Of a DNA stretch of 64,000 bases, positions 32,145 through 42,047 are shown in pieces. The notes under the pieces were generated by a model. It was not told the DNA's origin and ran no database searches. It was given only the letters and a program-made list of their open reading frames with translations. Made by a program: the position numbers and the translations under genes. How positions within the stretch are numbered: the stretch's first letter is position 1; each line of letters starts with the position of its first letter. Origin of the DNA: an uncultured Bacteroidota bacterium (GTDB lineage: Bacteria > Bacteroidota > Bacteroidia > Chitinophagales > Chitinophagaceae); NCBI GenBank assembly GCA_903906365.1, contig CAIVKC010000022.1, positions 1 to 64,000 of the forward strand, in the 5' to 3' direction.

Positions 32145-35100
32145 TTAAGCTTTTTTTGTAACAAACACTTTTAAAAAGATGTCATTTACTTCAATTTCAA
32201 TGCCATCAGCGATTTCGGGTACAACTTCGAGCTTATCTGCCAAAATTTCGGCGCAAATATAGTTATTAAATTGGGTTATGGATTCTTTGAGGGCGGAGGC
32301 TTCTGTAATTTTGACCAATATCCTGTCTGTCAATTCGTAACCATTGTCTTTTCGGATCTTCTGAATGCGGTTTACCAGTTCCCTGGCATGGCCTTCGTTC
32401 ACCAGTTCCTGGCTAATGGTAATATCCAATGCTACTGTCATTATGTCCTTGGATGCAACCATCCAGCCGGGTATGTCTTCGCTGGAGATCTCTACTTCAT
32501 TAACCTGTAATATTAAGGGTTCGCTGTCAATTAACAAAGTATAATTGCCATCTTTTTCTAATTTAGCTATATCCTCCTGGGTAAAAGCCGCCAATGCGGT
32601 CGTAACCGCTTTCATTCTGGGTCCAAGCCTTTTTCCCAGGGCTATAAAGTTCGGTTTTATCTTTTTGCTGATAAATCCTTCAGTATCAGTCAAATATTGA
32701 ATTTCCTTGACATTGACCTCCGATTTGATCAGATCCTCCACTTTTTCCAGCTGCTGCTTCATGAGAGGATTCAACACCGGGATAAGCACTTTTTGGAGCG
32801 GTTGGCGAACCTTTATATTAACTTTTTTTCTTATAGATAAAATGAGGGAGGAAGCATCCTGGGCCAGCCGCATCCGCTCCTCCAGCCTGAGATCAATGGC
32901 CTGTTCTGAAAAAACCGGAAAATCGCTGTGATGGACACTGGCGACCCCGAGTCTGCCGGTGACCTGGTTCAGGTTGGAAAACAACCATTCCGCAAAAAAG
33001 GGGGAAACCGGAGCCATTAAACGGGAAATGGTTTCCAGGCACTCATACAGGGTCTGGTAAGCGCAAATCTTATCATGCTCATATTCTCCTTTCCAGAACC
33101 GGCGGCGGCTGAGCCGGACGTACCAGTTGCTCAGGTGGGCATCCATGAAATCTTCTATCAGCCTGCCTGCGATGGTAGGTTCATAATCATCCAGGCTTTC
33201 GGTCACTTTTCTGACCAGGGTATTGAGGGAAGAAAGGATCCATCGGTCAATTTCCGGCCTGTCCGTCAGCGGGATATAGTCCTGTTCAAAAGCAAATGCG
33301 TCTACATTGGCATAGAGGGCAAAGAACTGGTAGGTATTATACAGGGTGCCGAAAAATTTGCGCTGTACTTCCTTGATCCCCTCCACGTCGAATTTCATGC
33401 TCTCCCAGGGGGAGGCATTGGTGATCAGGTACCAGCGGGTGGCATCGGGCCCGAACTTTTCAATGGTTGAAAAGGGATCCACCACGTTTCCAAGCCGCTT
33501 ACTCATCTTGTTGCCGTGCTTGTCAAGTACCAGTCCGTTGGACACGACGGTTTTAAAGGCCAGGCCCGGGTAACGGTCGTCCCCGGCGGGGAGCCCGGAC
33601 TCCCGGAGCACCCGCTGGACGGATTCCTTCACCAGGGAGGCTATGGCATGCAGGGTATAAAACCATCCCCTGGTCTGGTCCACGCCTTCGGCGATAAAAT
33701 CGCCGGGGTAACTATTGGCAAATGTTTCAATATGTTCGAAGGGAAAATGCCATTGGGCGTATGGCATGGCGCCGGAATCAAACCATACGTCAATAAGATC
33801 GGACACCCGGCGCATGGGCTGGCCCGAATCACTGACCAGTATGATTTCATCCACCTGGGGTTTATGCAGGTCAAGTGCTTCGGGCCGGATCAGGCCATTG
33901 CTGGTTCCCAGCAGGCGGTCAGCCCGGGCGGCCTCCTGCATCAGTTCGGAGACAGAGCCGATGCATTTTTGCTCCCTGCCATCGGCTGATTTCCAGATGG
34001 GAAGGGGCGTGCCCCAGAACCGGCTGCGGCTCAGGTTCCAGTCCACCATATTTTCCAGCCAGTTCCCAAAACGTCCCTCGCCGGTGGATTTGGGTTTCCA
34101 GTTGATGGTCTTGTTGAGTTCGACCATCCGGTCTTTGAGGGCGGTGGTGCGGATAAACCAGGCGTCGAGCGGATAATACAGGATGGGTTTATCCGTACGC
34201 CAGCAGTGGGGATAACTGTGTTCGTATTTTTCTATTTTGAATGCCCGGTTCTCTTTTTTAAGCTTTACGCATATATCTACGTTGACATCCACATAATCAG
34301 GCTGGTCCTTGTAATTTTTTACATACCGGTTGCTGAATTCCCCGAGCCCTTCCAGAAACTTGCCTTCCCGGTCGACCATGACCAGGATGCCCAGGTTGTA
34401 TTTCTTACCCACTTTATAGTCATCCGCCCCAAAAGCAGGTGCCGTATGGACAATACCGGTCCCATCCTCGGTGGTTACAAAATCACCCAGTATCACCCGG
34501 AAAGGATCCCCGCCGGCCACCCCGGGCGCATTGGCCCCATAGGGCATCAGCTGTTCATAGCGGCATTCTTCCAGGTCCTTCCCGGTAAACGATGCGCATA
34601 TCTTCCAGGGCAGGATCTTATCACCCTCCCGGTAGTTTTCAAAATCAATACCCTCCCCTTCAGGCTTGAAATACTTGCCCAGCAGGGCCTTTGCCAGGAT
34701 CACATGGATCTCAAGATGGGTATAGGGATTAAACGTTTTCACCATCACATACTCTATTCGCTCACCCACCGTCAGCCCCAGGTTGGAAGGAAGGGTCCAG
34801 GGGGTGGTGGTCCAGGCCAGGAAGAATACGTCCTGGTTCCCGGAAGCTTCCAATAAAAATCGGTTCCTTTCATCGGGCAGGGCACGGAACATGACTACGG
34901 CCGAAGTGTCCTTCACATCCTTATAGGTGCCCGGCTGGTTTAATTCATGGGAGCTCAGCCCGGTTCCGGCGGCCGGCGAATAAGGTTGTATGCTGACACT
35001 TTCATATAATAGATCCTTATTATAAAGTTCCTTGAGTATCCACCAGAGGGTTTCTATATAATTGTTTTCGAAGGTGATATAGGGGTTCTTCAGGTCAACC

Positions 35101-35528
35101 CAGTACCCCATCTGACGGGTGAGGTCATCCCACCTGTCTTTGTAACGGAGCACGGCTTCCCGGCATTTGCGGTTGTATTCCTCCACGGAAATCTTCCTTC
35201 CGATATCCTCCTTGGTGATGCCCAGTTCCTTTTCCACCCCCAGTTCGACCGGCAGGCCATGGGTATCCCAGCCACCCTTGCGCTTTACCTGGAAACCGCG
35301 CATGGTCTTGTAACGACATACCAGGTCTTTCAGGGTCCTTGAAATGACGTGGTGGATTCCGGGCATTCCATTGGCACTGGGAGGGCCTTCATAAAATACA
35401 AAGGGCTGGGCGCCTTCCCGGAGTTCCACACTTTTCTCAAAGGCCTGTTCTTGCTGCCATCTGGATAAAATCTCCTGGCCGATGGCAGGCAAATTCAATT
35501 GCTGGTATTCTTTATATCTGGCTGGCAT
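32145..35528 (-). CDS. ileS: isoleucyl-tRNA synthetase
   Basis: 1127 residues from the ATG at 35528 (MPARYKEYQQLNL); 13 upstream codons in frame are probably not translated. It charges tRNA-Ile with isoleucine. The class I signature GIHH is in PSANGMPGIHHVISRTLKD, the KMSKR loop is in DKHGNKMSKRLGNVVDP, the editing domain (CP1) lies between, and the C-terminal anticodon-binding domain is long. The length of about 1130 is that of the eukaryote-like type 2 IleRS (often mupirocin-insensitive), usual in Bacteroidota. No T-box is visible upstream. Confidence 0.96.
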   Translation of the reverse strand: MPARYKEYQQLNLPAIGQEILSRWQQEQAFEKSVELREGAQPFVFYEGPPSANGMPGIHHVISRTLKDLVCRYKTMRGFQVKRKGGWDTHGLPVELGVEKELGITKEDIGRKISVEEYNRKCREAVLRYKDRWDDLTRQMGYWVDLKNPYITFENNYIETLWWILKELYNKDLLYESVSIQPYSPAAGTGLSSHELNQPGTYKDVKDTSAVVMFRALPDERNRFLLEASGNQDVFFLAWTTTPWTLPSNLGLTVGERIEYVMVKTFNPYTHLEIHVILAKALLGKYFKPEGEGIDFENYREGDKILPWKICASFTGKDLEECRYEQLMPYGANAPGVAGGDPFRVILGDFVTTEDGTGIVHTAPAFGADDYKVGKKYNLGILVMVDREGKFLEGLGEFSNRYVKNYKDQPDYVDVNVDICVKLKKENRAFKIEKYEHSYPHCWRTDKPILYYPLDAWFIRTTALKDRMVELNKTINWKPKSTGEGRFGNWLENMVDWNLSRSRFWGTPLPIWKSADGREQKCIGSVSELMQEAARADRLLGTSNGLIRPEALDLHKPQVDEIILVSDSGQPMRRVSDLIDVWFDSGAMPYAQWHFPFEHIETFANSYPGDFIAEGVDQTRGWFYTLHAIASLVKESVQRVLRESGLPAGDDRYPGLAFKTVVSNGLVLDKHGNKMSKRLGNVVDPFSTIEKFGPDATRWYLITNASPWESMKFDVEGIKEVQRKFFGTLYNTYQFFALYANVDAFAFEQDYIPLTDRPEIDRWILSSLNTLVRKVTESLDDYEPTIAGRLIEDFMDAHLSNWYVRLSRRRFWKGEYEHDKICAYQTLYECLETISRLMAPVSPFFAEWLFSNLNQVTGRLGVASVHHSDFPVFSEQAIDLRLEERMRLAQDASSLILSIRKKVNIKVRQPLQKVLIPVLNPLMKQQLEKVEDLIKSEVNVKEIQYLTDTEGFISKKIKPNFIALGKRLGPRMKAVTTALAAFTQEDIAKLEKDGNYTLLIDSEPLILQVNEVEISSEDIPGWMVASKDIMTVALDITISQELVNEGHARELVNRIQKIRKDNGYELTDRILVKITEASALKESITQFNNYICAEILADKLEVVPEIADGIEIEVNDIFLKVFVTKKA

Positions 35529-35739
35529 AGATGTAATTCCCTTACTTTTCTTGACAAATGGATGCATTGGCAGATTGCCAATTTAAAATGGGTGCAAAGT
35601 TACGGGATTTACCAAGCAAATGGGCGGGGAATCAATAGGGAAAACGGGGCTTGATGCAAGGATCGGGACTGGCGGGCCAGCTCATGGCCAGGGGAGACCG
35701 TAAGGCTTGGATAAAAGGGCCCCGCTGTTTAGCAGAGGC

Positions 35740-35907
35740 ATGTATGCAGCTTCAATCGTTAAAATTTACCAAAAATCCCCTGGAATTACACCCATAATTT
35801 TGTTTTTATCCACAATAATTTGCTTTGGCATAATTTATGGATTTATCTTTTCAGATCGCCAATACCTAAGAACAGAACCATCTGATAATTATGATGGCCG
35901 CCTATAA
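35740..35907 (+). CDS. possible small single-span membrane protein
   Basis: 55 residues from the ATG at 35740; a longer frame starts at 35707. One hydrophobic helix (TPIILFLSTIICFGIIYGFIF) lies between a basic N-terminus and a polar, charged tail (SDRQYLRTEPSDNYDGRL), a plausible topology. It stands alone in a gene-poor gap, with no promoter or homologue I can name. It may be a chance frame. Confidence 0.35.
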   Translation: MYAASIVKIYQKSPGITPIILFLSTIICFGIIYGFIFSDRQYLRTEPSDNYDGRL

Positions 35908-36193
35908 AATCTGATTTGTACAAAGAATTTTCTCGTTCAGAAAAAACTGATTTTCCAAGTGCATTGTCTATTGCATGAAAAACTTTTTCTACGGTTTAGG
36001 GTTTAGGGGTTAAAAAGGGGGGTATTCCTACTCCCCTTCCTCTTATTATGTTCCCTGAACAACCCGTTTTTAATCTCTGATTTTGCCTAGAAGAACCCGA
36101 CTAAAAAATCAGGCAAATTACTTCCAATGTCCCTTTGAATCATCTTCCTTTTCAGCCAGTTTCCAGGAAAACTACCTTTTTACCCCGATAGAT

Positions 36194-36224
36194 AAAACCT
36201 CCTTTCCAAAGGGGGTTTTTCTTT
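36194..36224. terminator. bidirectional intrinsic terminator
   Basis: AAAACCTCCTTT (36194-36205) pairs with AAAGGGGGTTTT (36208-36219) over a 2-nt gap with one wobble. T-rich tails lie on both strands. It ends hemJ on the minus strand. Confidence 0.75.
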
Positions 36225-36779
36225 TCAGTGAGATGACCGGTTCCTCCATTTCTTATAAAGGCGTATGGCAGCCAAAAGCAGGACCACCAGGGCAAGCAGG
36301 CCGCCCAGGCCCCAGGCCCAGCTCATATTTTCACGGACCACCACCAGCATGATGATGGAAACCAGGAATACGGTAGCCACTTCGTTCCACACGCGAAGCT
36401 GCTGGGAGCTGAAGGAAAACCGGCCTTTTACCTGCTGGTTATAAATGTGCTGCAGTGAAAAATGGTAGAGGTATAACCCAACTACAAAAAGCAGTTTAAT
36501 CGCCAGCCAGCGCCCGGCCGCGGTGAGTACCAGGTGGTTCCAGCCGCCCCTGACAAACACCGTAAGACCCAGCAGGGCCGTAAGCACGGCCGAAGGCCAG
36601 GTAATCCCATACCAAAGGGGCCGCAGCATCCGGGCAAACTGCTGCTGCAGGATGGTGCGTACAGGCTCCGGTTTGTCCTGGGCCTCCCGGTTGTAAATAA
36701 ACAGTCGGGGCATATAAAACAGCCCGGCAAACCAGGTTACCACAAAAACAATGTGCAGTGCCTTGATATAATAATACAT
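36225..36779 (-). CDS. hemJ: HemJ-type protoporphyrinogen IX oxidase (CopD-like fold)
   Basis: 184 residues from the ATG at 36779, with four to five membrane helices. The HemJ signature is present: MYYYIKALHIVFVVTWFAGLFYMPRLFIY (first helix, conserved His and Trp, read in parts), MLRPLWYGITWPSAVLT, LAIKLLFVVGLYLYHF, and RVWNEVATVFLVSIIM. HemJ oxidises protoporphyrinogen to protoporphyrin IX in the inner membrane. It follows hemH by 45 nt. No hemG or hemY was seen in the window, so it likely supplies this step. Automatic annotation often calls it CopD. Confidence 0.85.
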   Translation of the reverse strand: MYYYIKALHIVFVVTWFAGLFYMPRLFIYNREAQDKPEPVRTILQQQFARMLRPLWYGITWPSAVLTALLGLTVFVRGGWNHLVLTAAGRWLAIKLLFVVGLYLYHFSLQHIYNQQVKGRFSFSSQQLRVWNEVATVFLVSIIMLVVVRENMSWAWGLGGLLALVVLLLAAIRLYKKWRNRSSH

Positions 36780-36824
36780 GGTTATTTTGGTTGAGGACAA
36801 AAGAGCCCGGAGCCACCCCGGTTA

Positions 36825-37886
36825 TCATTGATGTAAATCCAATACCATCGTCCTGTTTCCCTCCGCATAGTCATGGATCCAGCCGGCCAGCGCCCGCACC
36901 CACAGGGGGTTCGTATTCAGGCAGGGGATCATGGTATAGGACTCTCCGCCCGCTTCCATGAAAGTCTCCCTGCCCCGGATGGCAATTTCCTCCAGGGTTT
37001 CCAGGCAGTCACTTACAAATGCCGGGCAGACGATCAGGAGTTTACGGATTCCCTCCCGGGGCATCTCTGCCAGCCGGATGTCGGTAAAAGGCTCCAGCCA
37101 TCCCTTTCCGAGGCGGGATTGAAATGATATGCTGTGCTTTCCGGCCGGAATCTGCAGCTTTTCGCAGACCAGGGCCGTGGTGGTGAATGCCTGGTGGCGG
37201 TAACAGGTCATGTGGGCGGGGGAAGCCACCTGGCAGCAATCCTTCACCTGCAGGCAGTGGCAACCCGTAGTATCGCTTTTTTTTATATGGCGCGCAGGGA
37301 CCCCGTGATAACTGAACAGGATATGGTCATAACCCTGTTCCAGGTAGCTGCGCATATTTTCTGAAAGGGCCTGTATATAATCCGGCGCATCGAAATAGGG
37401 TTTGATAAAAGTGAGTTTGAAGCTATATCCCTTTTCCCGGTGAACCTGTCTGGCATATTCCACGGCCGTTTCATAGGAGGACATGGCATAGTGGGGATAC
37501 AGGGGAATGGCAACCACCTCCTGCATGTCCGGCATCCTTTCGAGCAGTCTTTCATAGGCCGCCGACATGGAAGGATTGCCATAACGCATGGCGATCTCCA
37601 CAGGCTGGTCTGTGAGGGGCTGGAGGGCTTCGCGGAGCTGCCTGGTCAGCACCACCAGGGGGGAACCCTCCCTGGTCCATATGGTCTTGTATGCCTCCGC
37701 AGATTTGGGAGCCCGGAAAGGCACAATGATCCCTCCTACGAGCATTTTCCTGAACAGGTACGGGTAATCTATGACGCGGCCGTCCATTAGAAACTGCATG
37801 AGGTATTTCCTGACGTCAGGAACCTCCGTGGAATCGGGTGATCCCAGATTCATCAGAATGATCCCGGTTTGCTGATTTGATGCCAT
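36825..37886 (-). CDS. hemH: ferrochelatase
   Basis: 353 residues. It inserts Fe(II) into protoporphyrin IX, the last haem step. Seen: TGIILMNLGSPDS at the N-terminus, the catalytic His in ILFSYHGVPARHI (about 195), SFQSRLGKGWLEPFTD, and the acidic SDCLETLEEI segment. A Cys-rich stretch (CHCLQVKDCCQ) lies in the centre. It is first in a minus-strand unit with hemJ, divergent from hemA. Confidence 0.96.
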   Translation of the reverse strand: MASNQQTGIILMNLGSPDSTEVPDVRKYLMQFLMDGRVIDYPYLFRKMLVGGIIVPFRAPKSAEAYKTIWTREGSPLVVLTRQLREALQPLTDQPVEIAMRYGNPSMSAAYERLLERMPDMQEVVAIPLYPHYAMSSYETAVEYARQVHREKGYSFKLTFIKPYFDAPDYIQALSENMRSYLEQGYDHILFSYHGVPARHIKKSDTTGCHCLQVKDCCQVASPAHMTCYRHQAFTTTALVCEKLQIPAGKHSISFQSRLGKGWLEPFTDIRLAEMPREGIRKLLIVCPAFVSDCLETLEEIAIRGRETFMEAGGESYTMIPCLNTNPLWVRALAGWIHDYAEGNRTMVLDLHQ

Positions 37887-37987
37887 AGCGAGTAATGATT
37901 TGTAAAAGTAACTAATGCCCCTGCTAAAAGTTCAACTATGGCAAGACTTTATTGCAGAAGTAGATGGCGGTCATAGGGGTACCTGAT

Positions 37988-38013
37988 GACTGTCATTTGT
38001 ATAAATGACAGTC
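37988..38013. promoter_or_regulatory. operator-like inverted repeat in the hemH-hemA region
   Basis: A perfect 11-bp inverted repeat, GACTGTCATTT (37988-37998) and AAATGACAGTC (38003-38013), with the 4-nt centre GTAT. It is 39 nt upstream of the hemA -7 box and 102 nt from the hemH start. The TGTCA...TGACA half-sites resemble those of CRP/FNR-type regulators, but the factor is unknown. Confidence 0.6.
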
Positions 38014-38052
38014 CGGTGACAGAAAAATTCGCTTTCTAAAAGCTTTGCCCGC

Positions 38053-38060
38053 TACTTTTG
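38053..38060 (+). promoter_or_regulatory. -7 box of hemA
   Basis: TACTTTTG matches TAnnTTTG, 22 nt before the hemA ATG. No clear -33 element is present, which would suit an activator-dependent promoter. Confidence 0.55.
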
Positions 38061-38082
38061 CGTACATCACTTAAACGTTCTC

Positions 38083-39318
38083 ATGAACCGGAATAAACCA
38101 ACAGATATAGGGCATTTTTTTATAGCCGGTATCAATTATAAAAAGACCGATGCTGCCGTCAGGGGACAATTTGCCATCAGCAGTGAACAATATGCTGCCA
38201 TCCTGGGCATGGCCCCCTCTTATGATATCCAGGAGCTTTTTATACTTTCCACCTGCAACCGAACCGAAATCTATGGTTTTGCCGAAAATGCCGATACCCT
38301 CATAGAACTGCTCTGCACCCAGACCCAGGGCGACAGCGGAACCTTCCGCGAACTTGCCTACATTAAAAAGGGTCATGACGCCATGCAGCATCTGTATGCC
38401 GTGGCAGCAGGCCTGGATTCCCAGATACTGGGTGATTATGAAATCGTCGGCCAGATTAAACAGGCCTTCCGCATAGCCAAGGAGCATCAGTGCATCGGAC
38501 ATTTTACCGAAAGACTGGTGAATTCTGCCCTTCAGTCCTCCAAAGTCATCAAGAACCAGACGGCCCTCAGCGGAGGGACAGTATCGGTTTCCTTTGCCGC
38601 CGTTCAATACATCCGGGAAAAAGTGTCCGATATCGCTTCTAAAAAGATCCTCCTGGTGGGAGTGGGTAAGATCGGACGTAATACCTGCAAGAACCTGGTG
38701 GATTATCTTCAGACAACCAATATCACCCTCATCAACCGTTCCGGACAAAAAGCGGAGGAACTGGCCCGGGAGCTCAACCTGCAGCATGCCCCCATTAGCG
38801 GGCTGGCCCAGGCCATTGAAGCGGCTGACATCATACTGGTAGCGACCAATTCCACCGAACCCACCATATTGATGTCCCACCTGGAAAAGGGGGGCAGCAA
38901 GCTCATCATTGACCTGTCGGTTCCCTATAATGTGGAGGCAGCCGCCCAGCAATTGCCCCAGGTTATGCTGGTCAATGTCGATGAGCTCTCCAAACTCAAG
39001 GACGAGACCCTTCATAAAAGGAAGGCCGAAGTCCCCCGGGCCCATGCCATCATCTCCGAGCATATGGAAGAGTTTATGGAATGGCATGAAATGCGCAAAT
39101 ACGTTCCCGTCTTAAAAGCGGTTAAAACAAAACTCCACGAAATAAATACCTGCCCCCTGTTCGCGGAAGCCGCTGCAGGCAACCGGGCTTTGCCGGGACA
39201 GGAAGACCATATCCAGCGGGTAATCAACGGCATGGCTACCAAGATGCGGATCCACAAGCAGCAGGGCTGCCATTACATCGAAGCCATCAATGAATTCATT
39301 GCAACGGCATCCAATTGA
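38083..39318 (+). CDS. hemA: glutamyl-tRNA reductase
   Basis: 411 residues. It reduces glutamyl-tRNA(Glu) to glutamate-1-semialdehyde, the committed C5-pathway step. Catalytic Cys58 is in LSTCNRTEIYGFA. The dinucleotide domain has ILLVGVGKIGRNTCKNL, and the helical C-terminal dimerisation domain is complete. It is first in a seven-gene co-directional haem cluster; hemC begins 5 nt after its stop. Confidence 0.96.
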   Translation: MNRNKPTDIGHFFIAGINYKKTDAAVRGQFAISSEQYAAILGMAPSYDIQELFILSTCNRTEIYGFAENADTLIELLCTQTQGDSGTFRELAYIKKGHDAMQHLYAVAAGLDSQILGDYEIVGQIKQAFRIAKEHQCIGHFTERLVNSALQSSKVIKNQTALSGGTVSVSFAAVQYIREKVSDIASKKILLVGVGKIGRNTCKNLVDYLQTTNITLINRSGQKAEELARELNLQHAPISGLAQAIEAADIILVATNSTEPTILMSHLEKGGSKLIIDLSVPYNVEAAAQQLPQVMLVNVDELSKLKDETLHKRKAEVPRAHAIISEHMEEFMEWHEMRKYVPVLKAVKTKLHEINTCPLFAEAAAGNRALPGQEDHIQRVINGMATKMRIHKQQGCHYIEAINEFIATASN

Positions 39319-39323
39319 CTCCC

Positions 39324-40250
39324 ATGACGCATAAAAAGATACGGATAGGCACCCGGGAAAGCCAGCTGGCCCTCTGGCAGGCCACCCTGGTGCATGACCT
39401 GCTTGCAGGCCACGGCGTGGAAGCGGAACTGGTGCCCATAAAAAGTGATGGGGATATCGACCTGAAGACCCCTTTGTATGAAATGGGCGTCCAGGGGATT
39501 TTTACCAGGAGCCTGGATGCGGCCCTGCTTCAGCAGCGCATTGATATTGCCGTTCATTCCATGAAGGACGTGCCCACGCAGCTGCCTGCTGGCATCGTCC
39601 AGGCTGCCGTGCTCAGGAGAGGACCAGTACATGATTTGCTCGTCTTTAAAACAGACGGCCAGTTTCTCTCCCATCCGGAGCGGGGAGCCCGTATTGCGAC
39701 CAGCAGCATCCGGCGCAAAGCCCAATGGCTCCACCGGTACCCGGGACACCAGATTGACAATCTGCGGGGCAATGTAAATACCCGGCTCCGAAAACTGGCC
39801 GAGGAGCCCTGGGACGGGGCGATATTTGCCCTGGCCGGGCTGGAAAGGATCAACCTGCGTCCCGCGGGCAGCCTGATACTGGACTGGATGCTTCCTGCTC
39901 CGGCCCAGGGAGCCATCCTGGTGGTCTGCCGGCAGGGCGACGGACTGGCGCTGGAGGCCTGCCAACCCATTCACGACGCGGACACGGAATTGTGTACGCG
40001 GATAGAAAGGGATTTTCTCCGCGGACTTTCCGGAGGCTGTTCCACCCCCATCAGTGCCCTGGCTGAAATTGAAAGGGATGAGCTGATTTTCAGGGGGCAC
40101 ATTTTATCGGTGGACGGGGTTCAAAAATTCGAAGTAGAAAAAATACTGCCTGTGGAGATGGCGCACCAGACCGGCCTGGCTGCTGCGGGGGAATTGCTCT
40201 CCACCGGCGCGAAACATCTGGTAGAGCGCATGCAGCATGCAGGAAAATAA
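39324..40250 (+). CDS. hemC: hydroxymethylbilane synthase
   Basis: 308 residues from the ATG at 39324; a TTG three codons upstream overlaps the hemA stop. It joins four porphobilinogens into hydroxymethylbilane. Seen: IRIGTRESQLALWQA at the N-terminus, HSMKDVPTQLP, the RRKAQWL...NLRGNVNTRLRKL segment, and GGCSTPISA, where the Cys carries the dipyrromethane cofactor. Its end overlaps hemD by 14 nt. Confidence 0.95.
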   Translation: MTHKKIRIGTRESQLALWQATLVHDLLAGHGVEAELVPIKSDGDIDLKTPLYEMGVQGIFTRSLDAALLQQRIDIAVHSMKDVPTQLPAGIVQAAVLRRGPVHDLLVFKTDGQFLSHPERGARIATSSIRRKAQWLHRYPGHQIDNLRGNVNTRLRKLAEEPWDGAIFALAGLERINLRPAGSLILDWMLPAPAQGAILVVCRQGDGLALEACQPIHDADTELCTRIERDFLRGLSGGCSTPISALAEIERDELIFRGHILSVDGVQKFEVEKILPVEMAHQTGLAAAGELLSTGAKHLVERMQHAGK

Positions 40251-40947
40251 CTTCCACATATTATCCACCCGGCCCGTCGATCCCCTGTTTGTCCGGAAGG
40301 CGGGGGAACTGGGCGTTCATATAGATATGCTCCCCTTTATTGAGACGGAGTCCCTGGTTTCAGAAACCCTCCGGCGGCAGTTAGGCCTTTTGGCGGATCG
40401 ACCCATGACGGCCGTTTTCACCAGCATGAATGCGGTACAGGCCCTGGCAGCCTTCCTTAAGCCAGCCAGCAGGAACTGGAAGGTTTTCTGCCTGGGAAAC
40501 ACGACCCGAAAGCTGGTGGCTGAACTGTTCGGGGAGGATTCCATTGCAGGCACCGCAGCCTCCGCCTCCGGGCTCGCCCGGCAAATGCTGGAAGCGGAGG
40601 TACGGGAAGCTTTCTTTTTTTGCGGGGACCAGCGCAGGGAAGAGCTGCCTGCCGCCTTGCGCAAGGAGGGTGTCGACCTGAAGGAAATCGTAGTGTACAG
40701 GACGGTGGCCACTGCCCATTTGGTGGAAAAGCCCTATGACGGCATCAGTTTTTTCAGCCCCAGCGCTGTACACAGTTTTTTTTCCCTCAACCAGCCAGGG
40801 CCCGCGACGGTGCTGTTTGCCATCGGGGAGACAACGGCCAGTGCCATACGGGAATACAGCAACAATGAATTGATCACCGGACTCCATCCCGATAAGGAAA
40901 GCCTCCTGGAAGAGGCCATCGCCTATTTTTGTAATAAAACGCGGTAA
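40237..40947 (+). CDS. hemD: uroporphyrinogen-III synthase
   Basis: 236 residues. It closes hydroxymethylbilane with inversion of ring D. The family is weakly conserved, but the usual elements are here: ILSTRPVDPLF at the start, AVFTSMNAVQALAAFL, FFCGDQRREELPAAL, and the GISFFSPSAVHSFF and LFAIGETTASAIRE segments. Position between hemC and hemE supports the call. It overlaps hemC by 14 nt. Confidence 0.9.
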   Translation: MQENNFHILSTRPVDPLFVRKAGELGVHIDMLPFIETESLVSETLRRQLGLLADRPMTAVFTSMNAVQALAAFLKPASRNWKVFCLGNTTRKLVAELFGEDSIAGTAASASGLARQMLEAEVREAFFFCGDQRREELPAALRKEGVDLKEIVVYRTVATAHLVEKPYDGISFFSPSAVHSFFSLNQPGPATVLFAIGETTASAIREYSNNELITGLHPDKESLLEEAIAYFCNKTR

Positions 40948-40974
40948 CCACCGCATGCAATAGCCATCAAACAT

Positions 40975-42012
40975 ATGTCTACATTAAAAAATGATTTACT
41001 CATCAGAGCGCTTCGGGGAGAAAAAACCGAAAGGGTACCGGTATGGATGATGCGTCAGGCCGGCCGTTACCTGCCAGCATACCGGGTGCTGCGGGAAAAA
41101 TACGGATTTTTTGAACGGTGCCGGACCCCGGAGCTGGCCTGTGAAATAACGCTGCAGCCGGTCGATATCATCGGAGTGGATGCAGCCATCCTGTTTTCCG
41201 ATATACTGGTCGTACCCCAGGCCATGGGCCTGGAAGTACAACTCATCGAAAACAGGGGGCCAGAGCTGCCGCAGCCCATCCGGACCCCTTCTGACCTGCA
41301 GCGGATCCGGGTGCCCGATGTAGAGGAGGGCCTGGGATATGTATTTGATGCCATCCGGCTGATCAAACAGGAGCTGGGAGGCCGCGTGCCCCTGATCGGT
41401 TTTGCCGGCGCCCCCTGGACCCTGCTGTGCTATATGGTTCAGGGCAGGGGCTCCAAGACCTTTGACGAAGCCAAAGCCTTCTGTTATACTCAGCCTGCCC
41501 TGGCCCACCAGCTGCTGCAGATGATCACCGACACCACCATTGCCTATTTAAAGGGTCAGGTCGCCGCAGGGGCCGATACGCTGCAGCTATTTGACAGCTG
41601 GGGCGGCCTGCTGGGCCCGGAGGATTTTGAAAACCTGTCCCTGCGCTATATGCGCCAGATCGTTTCGGCGGTCCGGGAGCAGGTCCCCACCATTGTTTTT
41701 GCCAAAGGGGCCTGGCACAGCCTGGAGGCCATGGCTGCCACGGGAGCTGCGGGGCTGGGCATCGACTGGTGCATATCCCCCGGGATGGCCAGGCAGTTGG
41801 CGGGCAGCCGCGTCTGCCTGCAAGGCAACTATGATCCGGCCAAACTGCTGTCCCCCATTTCCGTCATAGAAAAGGAAGTCAAAGAAATGCTGGATGCCTT
41901 TGGCGGGCGGGGCCATATTGCCAATTTGGGACATGGCATCCTGCCCAACGTTCCCGTTGACCATGCCCGTGCCTTTGTGGATGCCGTAAAGAACCACCGT
42001 TTTGCCTCCTGA
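40975..42012 (+). CDS. hemE: uroporphyrinogen decarboxylase
   Basis: 345 residues. It removes four carboxyl groups from uroporphyrinogen III to give coproporphyrinogen III. Seen: [17 protein letters not shown] (substrate-binding signature near residue 22), [17 protein letters not shown] with the catalytic Asp, [13 protein letters not shown], and [21 protein letters not shown] at the end. It starts 27 nt after hemD. Confidence 0.97.
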   Translation: MSTLKNDLLIRALRGEKTERVPVWMMRQAGRYLPAYRVLREKYGFFERCRTPELACEITLQPVDIIGVDAAILFSDILVVPQAMGLEVQLIENRGPELPQPIRTPSDLQRIRVPDVEEGLGYVFDAIRLIKQELGGRVPLIGFAGAPWTLLCYMVQGRGSKTFDEAKAFCYTQPALAHQLLQMITDTTIAYLKGQVAAGADTLQLFDSWGGLLGPEDFENLSLRYMRQIVSAVREQVPTIVFAKGAWHSLEAMAATGAAGLGIDWCISPGMARQLAGSRVCLQGNYDPAKLLSPISVIEKEVKEMLDAFGGRGHIANLGHGILPNVPVDHARAFVDAVKNHRFAS

Positions 42013-42047
42013 TAGGCTGTTCGGACCAAAAAGATCAAATCACACAT

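Larger units (their letters stand above)
35529..36224. other. intergenic region with one possible small gene
   Basis: About 700 nt, more AT-rich than its surroundings. It contains a possible small membrane ORF (35740-35907) and a terminator (36194-36224). A plus-strand frame at 36083-36352 runs through the terminator and into hemJ antisense, and was not accepted. Confidence 0.5.

Noticed and set aside
36083-36352. Plus-strand ORF of 89 codons before hemJ
   Set aside because: It crosses a strong bidirectional terminator and continues antisense to hemJ.
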